Shown here: positions 55,456-63,038 of the stretch, in pieces
Layout: the number at the start of each line of letters is the position of its first letter
How positions within the stretch are numbered: the stretch's first letter is position 1
Notes under the pieces: model-generated
Database searches by the model: none
Seen by the model: the letters and a program-made list of their open reading frames with translations, nothing else
Told to the model about the DNA's origin: nothing
NCBI GenBank assembly: GCA_963664635.1
Contig: OY761542.1
Location: 1,240,001-1,304,000 of the forward strand
Reading direction: 5' to 3'
DNA from: VXNE01 sp963664635
GTDB lineage: Bacteria > Pseudomonadota > Gammaproteobacteria > Pseudomonadales > Azotimanducaceae
DNA: 64,000 bases
Program-made: the position numbers and the translations under genes

Positions 55456-56250
55456 ATGTATCGCTTCAACTATCACCGGGCATCGAGCCTTGCGCAGGCC
55501 GCGGAGCTGCGCTCGGGCGCCGACGACGGCGTGTTCCTTGCGGGAGGAATGACGCTCATCCCCACGCTGAAACAGCGCCTCGCGGCGCCGACGGACGTGG
55601 TGGACCTCGCCGGCATCGAGGGGCTGAACGGCGTCACGGTGGGCGACACGGTCACCGTCGGGGCCATGACGCCCCATGCGGACGTGGCCGCCTCGGCCGC
55701 GGTGCAGGGCGCCATACCGGCCCTCGCGGACCTCGCCGGCCGCATCGGCGACGCCCACGTGCGCAACCGCGGCACCATCGGCGGCTCCATCGCCAACAGC
55801 GACCCGGCCGCCGACTACCCGGCCGCCGTGGTGGCGCTGAACGCGACGGTACACACGGACCGGCGTGACATCGCGGGGGACGGTTTTTTCCTCGATCTGT
55901 TCGAGACGGCGGTGGAGCCCGGCGAGATCGTGACGTCCGTGGAGTTCCCCATCCCGGCGCGCGCCGCCTACGCGAAGTTCCCGAACCCCGCCTCGCGCTA
56001 CGCGATCGTGGGCGTCATGGTGGCGGAACTCGACGGCGCGATACGCGTCGGCGTGACCGGCGCAGGGCCCTGCGCCTTCCGCTCTGCGGAGCTCGAGGCG
56101 GCGCTGGCCGGCGGGCTGTCCGTGGCGGCGCTCGACGGCGTCAGCATTCCGGACGGGAACCTGAACTCCGACATGCACGCTTCGGCGGAATATCGGGCGC
56201 ACCTGGTCGGGGTCATGGCGCGGCGGGCGGTGGCGCAACTGGGCGGGTAG
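55456..56250 (+). CDS. coxM: FAD-binding subunit of molybdenum hydroxylase, CoxM-like
   Basis: 264 residues of the CO dehydrogenase/xanthine dehydrogenase FAD domain: AGGMTLIPTLKQRL (FAD loop 1), RNRGTIGGSIANSDPAAD (FAD loop 2), then the C-terminal CO_deh_flav_C region (PNPASRYAIVGVMVAEL). It completes the S-L-M order seen in form II clusters. No maturation genes (coxD, coxE, coxF) follow in the window. Start ATG 55456 with GAGGACAG upstream. Confidence 0.9.
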   Translation: MYRFNYHRASSLAQAAELRSGADDGVFLAGGMTLIPTLKQRLAAPTDVVDLAGIEGLNGVTVGDTVTVGAMTPHADVAASAAVQGAIPALADLAGRIGDAHVRNRGTIGGSIANSDPAADYPAAVVALNATVHTDRRDIAGDGFFLDLFETAVEPGEIVTSVEFPIPARAAYAKFPNPASRYAIVGVMVAELDGAIRVGVTGAGPCAFRSAELEAALAGGLSVAALDGVSIPDGNLNSDMHASAEYRAHLVGVMARRAVAQLGG

Positions 56251-56340
56251 CGCCACAGCACTGCCGCCGGACGGAAGACCGGCGACGCGACCGATCCGGC
56301 GGGTACGCCTGCGGCAGGCCTGTCTCTCGGCGCCCCGGTC

Positions 56341-56367
56341 TGTACATACCTGTATATACTGCAGTGG
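56341..56367 (+). promoter_or_regulatory. Candidate promoter/operator of the nucleotidyltransferase-CopG pair
   Basis: An AT-rich island reading TGTACATACCTGTATATACT holds a TATACT -10 box ending 7 bases before the toxin-side ATG at 56368. No ribosome site fits between, so the mRNA may be leaderless. The internal GTATATAC dyad is a candidate repressor site. Confidence 0.4.
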
Positions 56368-56832
56368 ATGACGGTCTTGGAGCGAGTCTGCGCCGCACTG
56401 CGGGAGGCGGGAGTCCGCTACGCGGTGGTCGGCGGGTATGCCGTCGCGCTGCACGGCGCCGTGCGTGGCACGGTAGACATCGATGTGGCGCTGCGCTGGT
56501 CGCGCAGGGACCTCCTGACGGCCGAGGCGGCGCTGAACGGTATCGGTCTCGTCTCGCGTCTTCCCGTGACTGGCAACGATGTCTACGACTTCCGTGACGA
56601 GTACATCGCCAACCGGGGCCTCGTCGCCTGGAACTTCCACAACCCGGACAATGCCCTCGAGCAGGTCGACATCGTCATCACGTACGACCTGTCCGGCAAG
56701 CGCACGCGACGGGTAGACCTCCCGGACGGCCCCGTGCAGGTCCTCGCCATCGACGATCTCATCGAGATGAAGCGGGTCAGCGGACGGCCGCAGGACCTCG
56801 AGGACGCGGGGGCGCTGGAGCGGTTGCGATGA
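56368..56832 (+). CDS. Nucleotidyltransferase, AbiEii/MNT-like, putative toxin
   Basis: 154 residues of the small nucleotidyltransferase fold: RYAVVGGYAVALHG with the Gly pair at 22-23, GTVDIDVAL with Asp37 and Asp39, and EQVDIVITYD with the third Asp. The C-terminal VQVLAIDDLIEMKRVSGRPQDLED is typical of these families, in which the protein modifies or is paired with an antitoxin. The stop overlaps the next gene as ATGA. Confidence 0.75.
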   Translation: MTVLERVCAALREAGVRYAVVGGYAVALHGAVRGTVDIDVALRWSRRDLLTAEAALNGIGLVSRLPVTGNDVYDFRDEYIANRGLVAWNFHNPDNALEQVDIVITYDLSGKRTRRVDLPDGPVQVLAIDDLIEMKRVSGRPQDLEDAGALERLR

Positions 56833-57092
56833 CGGCGGCGCCCGGGGAACGGCCGCTCCAGCGGTTCTCGGACGACTACCTCGAACGTTGCCGCGCGCTC
56901 AGGCCCGAAGAGATCGTACGCTTCCTGGAAGACTTCCGGATGCTGCAGGGCAGTGCACACGCCCGCTCGCGTCTCATCAGCGTACGCGTCCCGGAGCCGC
57001 TCCCCGCCGCGTTCAAGGCCCGTGCCCGCCTGGCCGGCGTTCCGTACCAGACCCAGTTGAAGAAGCTGATGCGCGACTGGCTATCGGGGTAG
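56829..57092 (+). CDS. CopG/BrnA-like antitoxin
   Basis: 87 residues, coupled to the nucleotidyltransferase by ATGA. The C-terminal half matches the RHH-like block of BrnA/CopG antitoxins: RSRLISVRVPEPLPAAFKARARLAGVPYQTQLKKLMRDWL. The N-terminal half is acidic and would contact the partner. The gene order (toxin first) is reverse to the PIN pair at 20 kb. Its TAG stop is part of hairpin repeat copy 2. Confidence 0.72.
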   Translation: MTAAPGERPLQRFSDDYLERCRALRPEEIVRFLEDFRMLQGSAHARSRLISVRVPEPLPAAFKARARLAGVPYQTQLKKLMRDWLSG

Positions 57093-57157
57093 CGCGACCT
57101 GACGGTCGCGGCCCATCCTCGTGGATGGGTAGGAGTTTCGCTGCGCGAAACTCCTAC
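57089..57157. repeat. Composite hairpin repeat, copy 2 (three hairpins; supplies the antitoxin stop)
   Basis: Three hairpins in a row: CGCGACC/GGTCGCG at 57093-57110, CCCATCC/GGATGGG at 57112-57129, and a perfect 13-bp stem at 57129-57141 and 57145-57157 with a TGC loop. The repeat begins GTAG and its TAG is the antitoxin stop. It ends 10 bases before a MITE. Confidence 0.7.
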
Positions 57158-57167
57158 GTCGCAGGCT

Positions 57168-57436
57168 CTAGTGTCGCGTCACGCGTGTTCTGACGCTTCA
57201 GAGTTCGCCATGCGCGTCAATGCAAGGCGTGGTCCGCAGGGAATATCGGGAATATTGGCAAGGACCACAACGCGGCAGTGGCGCGCATGGCGATCTCCCG
57301 AAGGGCGCGCCCCACGGGGCCTGTGGCGGTGTTGCGCCCCTTGGCAATGGGCCCACCATTCCCTGCGGGGAACGCGCCTTGCCACAGACCCCGTGGGACG
57401 CGCTGAAGCGTCAGAACACGCGTGACGCGACACTAG
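57168..57436. mobile_element. Miniature inverted-repeat transposable element (MITE), 269 bp
   Basis: Perfect 34-bp terminal inverted repeats at 57168-57201 and 57403-57436, with outer sequence CTAGTGTCGCGTCACG. The core of about 200 bases has no gene. The ends are TA-containing (CTAG on both sides), so a TA target duplication as made by IS630/Tc1-type transposases fits. The repeat is perfect over all 34 bases, which suggests recent movement. It ends 4 bases before the stop codon of the SDR gene. Confidence 0.8.
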
Positions 57437-57440
57437 CGGC

Positions 57441-58208
57441 TCAGTTCTGTTGATAAACCTCCTGCAGCCGCCGCATGCCCTTGAGCCAGCGGTCGGGATC
57501 GGTGGCCTTGCGCCGCATGTATTCCTTGACCGTGTCATGGGGGAGGGCGAAGAAACGCTCTTCGGCGATGGCGTCGACGCAGACCTGGGCGACCACGTCG
57601 GGTTCGAGCATGCCGTCGACCCCGGCGACGCCGGGCCCGTCCCCCGTCATTCCGGTGCGCACCGCCTGCGGGCACAGCACGGTGACGCGGATGCCGTCGG
57701 CGTGGTGGGTGACGGAGATCCACTCGGCGAGCGCGACCGCGGCGTGCTTCGTCACGGCGTAGGTGACCGAGCCGATCTGGGTGAGGAGGCCGGCCGCGGA
57801 GGCCGTGCTGAAGAGGTAGCCGCCGCCGCGGGCCGTCATGCGCGGTACGAGATGCCGGGCCGCCCAGATGTGGGACATGGTGTTGACGCGCCAGATGGTG
57901 TCCCAGACGTCGTCGGGCTCGTCGATGCCCTTGCCGAGGCCGATGCCGGCGTTCGAGCAGAAGAGGTCGATGGGGCCGACGTCGCGCTCGGTGCGCTCGA
58001 TCAGTTCCACGAGGTCGGCTTCCACCCCGACGTCCACGCGCATGGAGGTGCCGCCGATCTCGTCGGCCACCGTCCGGGCGCCTTCGCCGTCGAGGTCCGC
58101 CACGACGACGTGCCCCGCCTGTTCCTGCCCTGCGAACGCGCGGGACAGTTCCCGTCCGATCCCGCTTGCGCCTCCGGTGACGACGACGACCTTGCCTGCG
58201 ACTCTCAT
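57441..58208 (-). CDS. Short-chain dehydrogenase/reductase
   Basis: 255 residues of a classical SDR: GGASGIGRELSRAF cofactor loop, DLFCSNAGIG, the catalytic Ser in LFSTASAAG and the YxxxK as YAVTK. The PQAVRTGM segment follows. Asp-containing ADLDGEGA after the second strand favours NAD. Start 58208 has GGGGATCGGGA upstream. The substrate is unknown. It converges with the toxin-antitoxin pair, across the MITE. Confidence 0.85.
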   Translation of the reverse strand: MRVAGKVVVVTGGASGIGRELSRAFAGQEQAGHVVVADLDGEGARTVADEIGGTSMRVDVGVEADLVELIERTERDVGPIDLFCSNAGIGLGKGIDEPDDVWDTIWRVNTMSHIWAARHLVPRMTARGGGYLFSTASAAGLLTQIGSVTYAVTKHAAVALAEWISVTHHADGIRVTVLCPQAVRTGMTGDGPGVAGVDGMLEPDVVAQVCVDAIAEERFFALPHDTVKEYMRRKATDPDRWLKGMRRLQEVYQQN

Positions 58209-58398
58209 TCCCGATCCCCTGGGCGATGCGAAGGCGCGAAAGTTAGACCGTTTGCGGCCCGGATGCCACCGGGCATGGCGCGGCGCCGCAATCTGAACGG
58301 TGCATGAACGCATGCCCGGGCGACCGAAGCACTGCCCGGTGTGCTGCGTATACTTCCCTTGTCCCTGCGTCCGGAGAGTTCCGGGGAGGTAAGACGCG

Positions 58399-60147
58399 AT
58401 GCGAAGGATCTTCCGCTGCGCGGCACGCGCGCTCGTGGTCCCGCTCCTCTGGTACGCGCAGACGGCGGCCGCGCTGTCGCTGCTCGACGTCATCGAGATG
58501 AGCCGCGGCGGCTATTCGGAGAGCGAGATCGCGCGCCTCATCGAGGTGACGGGCGCCCGGTTCGAGATCGACGGCGTCGGACTGGTGGCGCTCAAGGAAG
58601 CGGAGGTTCCGGACGGCCTGATCGACCGGATGCTCGACGAGGGGGGCATTCCGCCGAGCGAGGTCTCGGAGATAACCGCCAAGGCGATCCTGGAGCTCCA
58701 CGAGGCCGGGTTGTCCGAAGAGACCCTCCTGAAGTTCGTGCGTCACCGGAACGTGTGCGCGCCGCTCTCGGAGGACGGGGTGCACCTGCTCGAGCGGGAA
58801 GCGTTCAGTTCCGAGTTCGTGGAGGGATTCTCGGAACTGGTGGCAGCCTGCGAGAAGGATCGGGTGGCGCGGGAACCCGTCGAGCCGCTGCCGGAGGACG
58901 CTTACGCGGGGAGCGCTCCGGCAGTGCCGGACGCTGCGCACGGCGCTTCCCACTCCACCTACCAGACCACGTACCACTACGATCAGCATTACTACGAGCG
59001 GCCCCACCACGACCACTACTTCAACGGCCACTACCACCCGTCGTACGTCTACAGCTACTACCACTACGACCCGATACGCCGGGTCTACCCGATCTACATC
59101 TTCCGGGACCACCGCGACCGCAAGGCGCGCCGTGGCCGGGACCGGGACCGGGACCGGCCGGAGCGGCGGGCCGACGCTCCGGCGCCCCGCGGACCGGGTC
59201 CCGCCGTCCCCGGAGGCAGGTCGCGCCTGTTCGACGAGCCGCGGCCGGTGATGACCGCGCACCCGGGACGTGGGGGTGGCGGGTCGCAACCCGCCGGCAA
59301 GCCGGCGCCCCGACGACCCGTGTCCGAACCCGTCGTTCCCGGCGGACCGCTGCTGCCGGGGCCCCTGCTGGCGAACCCGGGCGTGGACCGCGGCCCGGAG
59401 GCCGCCCGCCCAACCCCGGCGGTGGAGAGTCCCAGGCCGGACGCGCGCCGACCGGGAGCCCGGGCGGTGCTGCCCGCGAATGCGGGGTCGCCGTCGGTTC
59501 CGGGCGGACCGTTGCGGGCTCTGCCGGAGCGTCCGCAAAGCAGGCCCGCGCCTGACCCTGTTATCCCCAGGGCGGCACAGCCGCGCAGAATGCCGGCGGA
59601 GACGCCGGCGCGACGCGCGGCCGTGCCGAACCGGGCGACGCCACGGCCGTCCCCCTCCCGTCCTCCGGCCGCGCGCCCCACCGCGTCGCGGACTGCCTCG
59701 CCTTCGACACCCTCGCGACCGCTCGCCGTGCCGCGAGCGGGTAGCGTACGCCCGGCGGCGCCGGCATCGAGACCCGCTCGGGCCGCCGCTCCGCGACAAG
59801 CGGCGCCTCGTTCGGCGGCTTCGCGGTCCGTCACGCGACCGGCGCCCCGCAGCGTCAGGCCGCCGGCCGTCACGCGCCGCAGCCCCGCGTCCCGGTCGGC
59901 CGCGCCCCGGCAGGCCGCCCCGAGGACCGTCGCGCCACGCCCCGTCAGCCGGCCGGCCGTACCCCGTACCACCGCGCCGCGCGCCGCAAGCCCTCGAGCG
60001 TCGATACCTCGCGCTGCTCCCCGTGCCGTGGCGCCCCGGGCCGCACCACGCGCGGCGCCGCGACCGGCCCTGCGTCAGGCCCCGAGGGCGCCGCGCACGG
60101 CCCCGCGCCGGGCGCCGCCTCCGCCCGAACGCCGCGTGGAGCGCTGA
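58399..60147 (+). CDS. Secreted protein with His/Tyr-rich block and long Pro/Ala/Arg-rich tail
   Basis: 582 residues. A signal peptide (ALVVPLLWYAQTAAA, cleaved near residue 25) precedes a helical N-terminal domain of about 140 residues. Then comes a His/Tyr block at about 190-225 (STYQTTYHYDQHYYER, HHDHYFNGHYHPSYVYSYYHYD). An Arg/Asp run (RKARRGRDRDRDRPERR) follows. From 260 to the end is low-complexity Pro/Ala/Arg with APR, PRA and SRPA repeats, about 320 residues long. Codon use keeps the strong GC bias. The His/Tyr block suggests metal binding; the tail resembles polycationic envelope or nucleic-acid-binding proteins. No family recognised. Confidence 0.75.
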   Translation: MRRIFRCAARALVVPLLWYAQTAAALSLLDVIEMSRGGYSESEIARLIEVTGARFEIDGVGLVALKEAEVPDGLIDRMLDEGGIPPSEVSEITAKAILELHEAGLSEETLLKFVRHRNVCAPLSEDGVHLLEREAFSSEFVEGFSELVAACEKDRVAREPVEPLPEDAYAGSAPAVPDAAHGASHSTYQTTYHYDQHYYERPHHDHYFNGHYHPSYVYSYYHYDPIRRVYPIYIFRDHRDRKARRGRDRDRDRPERRADAPAPRGPGPAVPGGRSRLFDEPRPVMTAHPGRGGGGSQPAGKPAPRRPVSEPVVPGGPLLPGPLLANPGVDRGPEAARPTPAVESPRPDARRPGARAVLPANAGSPSVPGGPLRALPERPQSRPAPDPVIPRAAQPRRMPAETPARRAAVPNRATPRPSPSRPPAARPTASRTASPSTPSRPLAVPRAGSVRPAAPASRPARAAAPRQAAPRSAASRSVTRPAPRSVRPPAVTRRSPASRSAAPRQAAPRTVAPRPVSRPAVPRTTAPRAASPRASIPRAAPRAVAPRAAPRAAPRPALRQAPRAPRTAPRRAPPPPERRVER

Positions 60148-60232
60148 AGCGCTGAAAGCGCGATACGGCCCCCGCACCGTGCCCCGGGGAGTCCGGCGAG
60201 GATGCTGTAGTAGCATTGCGCGGTCGGCACGC

Positions 60233-60307
60233 GCGGGCGTCGTATAACGGTTATTACCCCAGCTTCCCAAGCTGGAGACGTGGGTTCGACTCCCATCGCC
60301 CGCTCCA
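60233..60307 (+). tRNA. tRNA-Gly(CCC), with encoded CCA
   Basis: 75 bases. The acceptor stem pairs GCGGGCG with CGCCCGC and ends in TCCA. The anticodon stem-loop is CCAGC, TTCCCAA, GCTGG, with anticodon CCC. The T arm has the GTGGGTTCGACTCCCAT pattern. The CCA end is encoded in the genome. It lies alone between the secreted protein and the MFS gene. Confidence 0.93.
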
Positions 60308-60331
60308 CCTGCCCTGTCGTGTTGGATTGCC

Positions 60332-61546
60332 ATGAAGCTGCACCACGGGGCCCGGCTGGTGGCGGGCGTCTTCCTGGTGCTCGCCGTCTCATCCGGGTTC
60401 GGCTTCTACAACCTTGCCGTGTACATGAACGCGCTCTCGGAGCAGCGCGCGTTCACGGTGACGGACGTTTCCCAGGCGGTCGGGCTCCTGTTCATCGCCA
60501 CGGGACTCGCGGGCCTCGGCGTCGGCCGCCTGATGGCGGTGTGCGACATCCGCTGGGTGATGGTGGGCGGCGCGGCGATCGCGGGCGGCGCGCTGTCCCT
60601 CATGGGACGCGCCGACGAGGTGTGGCACATCTGGGTGCTGTACGCGGTGTTTGGCGTCGGCAACGCGGCGGTCTCCCTGATTCCGGGGACGACCGTGGTA
60701 ACGCGCTGGTTTCCCGGAGCCGATCGTTCCGTGGCGCTGTCCATCGCGTCCACCGGCCTGTCGGTGGGCGGCGTGCTGCTGACGCCGCTGAGCGCGTTCG
60801 TGATCCAGGCGGTGGGCGTGGAAGCCGCGATGCCGTGGTTCGGCGCGGCGTTCTTCTGCGTGATCGCGCCGATCGCCCTGCTGACCGTCCGGGACTGGCC
60901 CCCCGGCGGCGGTCCGTCGGCGCGGCCGGCGACGCCCGACGAGGTCGCGGTCGCACACGCCCTGCGCTCGCGCTTCTTCATCGGAGCGGCGGCGGCGTAC
61001 GTGCTGATGATGGGCGCCCAGGTGGGTGTCATCTCGCACATCTTCAACCACGCGGACCAGGTGGCGGGCCAGTCAGTCGCTTCGTCCTCCGTGGCGACGC
61101 TGGCGTTCTGCTCCATCGTCGGGCGCCTCGCGGGCGGACTGGTGGTGCGGCGCTTCCCGATCCGTGCCTTCACGATGCTGAACGTGGTGGGGCAGGCGCT
61201 CGGGATCTGGATTCTCGCCGCCGCACAGACGGGTCCCCTGGTGCTGATCGGGGCGGCCTGCTTCGGGGTGACCGTGGGGAACCTGCTCATGCTGCAGCCG
61301 CTCCTCATGGCCACGGCGTTCGGCGTGCGCGACTACCCCCGGATATACTCCGTCGCCAACCTGTGGATGACGGTGGGCGTCGCCGGCGGGCCCTTCCTGC
61401 TCGGGGTGCTGTACGACCTCGCTTCCTACGAGGTCGCGTTTCTCGTAGCGGCGGGAGCCTCCGCCCTCGCCCTCGTCGTCTTCGTGGCGGCAGGCGCCCT
61501 CCCGGCCCTCGGCCGCGTTACCGGAACTGGAACAACCGATCCATGA
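60332..61546 (+). CDS. MFS transporter
   Basis: 404 residues with about 12 predicted transmembrane segments in two blocks of six. A motif-A-like GVGRLMAVCDIRW lies after TM2, and the RDWPP loop separates the halves. Substrate unknown; it resembles monocarboxylate-type permeases in the N-terminal half (GFGFYNLAVYMNAL). The stop overlaps the protease start as ATGA. Confidence 0.82.
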   Translation: MKLHHGARLVAGVFLVLAVSSGFGFYNLAVYMNALSEQRAFTVTDVSQAVGLLFIATGLAGLGVGRLMAVCDIRWVMVGGAAIAGGALSLMGRADEVWHIWVLYAVFGVGNAAVSLIPGTTVVTRWFPGADRSVALSIASTGLSVGGVLLTPLSAFVIQAVGVEAAMPWFGAAFFCVIAPIALLTVRDWPPGGGPSARPATPDEVAVAHALRSRFFIGAAAAYVLMMGAQVGVISHIFNHADQVAGQSVASSSVATLAFCSIVGRLAGGLVVRRFPIRAFTMLNVVGQALGIWILAAAQTGPLVLIGAACFGVTVGNLLMLQPLLMATAFGVRDYPRIYSVANLWMTVGVAGGPFLLGVLYDLASYEVAFLVAAGASALALVVFVAAGALPALGRVTGTGTTDP

Positions 61547-62976
61547 AACTGCCATTGCCGGTCTGGTCTCTCCATGGGCTCGGGGCCGTCCGTAGGCTCG
61601 GGGCCGTCCATAGGCTCGGGGCCGTCTGCAGGCTGTGGGCCGTCTGCATGCTCGCGGCCGTTCCGGCGGCCGCCGTCCTGCCGGGGGAGCTGGCCGACGG
61701 CGAGCCGATGCCGAGCCTCGCGCCGATGCTCGAGCGCACCACGCCCGGCGTGGTCAACATCGCGACCTACGCCTCGGTGCGGATCCGCAACCCGTTGCTG
61801 GACGATCCGTTCTTCCGGCGCTTCTTCAACATTCCGGACGAGCGCAGACGGTACCGCCGGGAGCGTGCCGCCGGTTCCGGGGTGATCGTCGATGCCGGCA
61901 ATGGCTACATCGTGACCAACCACCACGTGGTCGACCGTGCCGACGAGATCGTGGTGGGGCTCACGGACGGCCGCAACCTGCCGGCGCGGCTCGTGGGCGT
62001 GGATCCGCAGGTCGATCTCGCGGTGCTGCAGGTGGAGAGCGAAGCGCTGACCGCGCTTGAGTTCGCGGACTCCGCCGCGCTGCGGGTAGGCGATTTCGTC
62101 GTCGCGGTCGGCAACCCGTTCGGGCTCGACCAGACCGTGACGTCCGGCATCGTGAGCGCCCTCGGCCGCAGCGGCCTCGGCATCGAGGGCTACGAGGACT
62201 TCATCCAGACCGACGCGTCCATCAATCCAGGCAACTCCGGGGGCGCCCTGGTCGATCTCTCCGGCCGCGTCGTGGGCATCAACACGGCCATCGTGTCGCC
62301 CGGCCGCTACGGCGGCAGCGTCGGGATCGGCTTCGCGATTCCGAGCAACATGGTGGCCGCGATCATGGAGCAGCTCGTGGCGCATGGCGAGGTGCGCCGC
62401 GGACGCATCGGTCTTACCGTGCAGGCCCTGGACGCCGAGCTGGCCGAGGCGCTGGGGGTCGGGGCGCCCGAGGGCGTGGTCGTCGTCGACGTGGAACCGG
62501 GCAGCGCCGCCGATGCCGCGGGCATCGAGCCGGGCGACATCGTCACCGCCATGGCCGGCCGCGAGGTGCGGCGGGTGTCCGACTACCACGGTCAGTCGGC
62601 GCTGGTCATGGCCGGGGACACCCTGGTGCTGCGGATCGCCCGCAACGGCGGCGAACGGGCCGTCGAACTCGAAGTCGACGACAGCCGCGCGGTCAGCGTG
62701 CCGGGCGCGCGGGTGGACCCGCGCCTGGCCGGATCCGTGCTGTCGGACTTCCGCGAAGACGACGATCCGCGCGGCGGCGCCGGCGTGCTGGTCGCGGAGG
62801 TGGAACGCGGCAGCGTCGCCTGGCGTCGAGGCCTGCGGGAGGGCGACATCATCATCGCGGCCAACCGGCGCCAGACCCGGAGCGTCAGCGCGCTGTGGCA
62901 GCACATCCGCGATGCGCGCGTGGTTCGGCTACGGGTCTACCGGGCGGGGCAGTACGGCAACATCGACCTGCGGTAG
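61543..62976 (+). CDS. Do-like periplasmic serine protease, DegP/DegQ family
   Basis: 477 residues: a signal peptide region, a trypsin-like domain with His127 (TNHHVVDR), Asp (DPQVDLAVLQVE) and Ser about 231 (NPGNSGGALVD), and two PDZ domains (from about 285 and 390). The Q-linker and LA loop are short, so DegQ-like rather than DegP-like. The N terminus contains five copies of an 18-base repeat encoding RLGAV-like hexapeptides, before the hydrophobic core. It is translationally coupled to the MFS gene. The TAG stop is in hairpin repeat copy 3. Confidence 0.9.
   Translation: MKLPLPVWSLHGLGAVRRLGAVHRLGAVCRLWAVCMLAAVPAAAVLPGELADGEPMPSLAPMLERTTPGVVNIATYASVRIRNPLLDDPFFRRFFNIPDERRRYRRERAAGSGVIVDAGNGYIVTNHHVVDRADEIVVGLTDGRNLPARLVGVDPQVDLAVLQVESEALTALEFADSAALRVGDFVVAVGNPFGLDQTVTSGIVSALGRSGLGIEGYEDFIQTDASINPGNSGGALVDLSGRVVGINTAIVSPGRYGGSVGIGFAIPSNMVAAIMEQLVAHGEVRRGRIGLTVQALDAELAEALGVGAPEGVVVVDVEPGSAADAAGIEPGDIVTAMAGREVRRVSDYHGQSALVMAGDTLVLRIARNGGERAVELEVDDSRAVSVPGARVDPRLAGSVLSDFREDDDPRGGAGVLVAEVERGSVAWRRGLREGDIIIAANRRQTRSVSALWQHIRDARVVRLRVYRAGQYGNIDLR
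61573..61662. repeat. Five tandem 18-bp units in the protease signal peptide
   Basis: Units begin at 61573, 61591, 61609, 61627 and 61645. The consensus is close to CGTAGGCTCGGGGCCGTC. The first three differ at very few positions; the last two have drifted. The array is in frame and adds six residues per unit to the N region of the signal peptide. Confidence 0.85.
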
Positions 62977-63038
62977 CGCGACCTCACGGCCGCGGGGCAT
63001 CCTTGCGACGTGGGAGTTTCGCTGGCGCGGTCCCCTAC
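62973..63038. repeat. Composite hairpin repeat, copy 3 (stop codons for both convergent genes)
   Basis: Starts GTAGCGCGACC like copy 2, then diverges in the middle, and ends CCCCTAC. Its left TAG (62974-62976) stops the protease gene on the plus strand. Its right CTA (63035-63037) is the TAG stop of the alcohol dehydrogenase on the minus strand. Confidence 0.6.

Noticed and set aside
57093..57440. CRISPR-like repeats
   Set aside because: The repeats are inverted hairpins and MITE ends, not regularly spaced direct repeats with spacers.
60233..60307. tRNA-Gly as an integration site for the island
   Set aside because: No integrase gene or repeated tRNA 3' end is seen nearby; the defence island lies 9 kb away.
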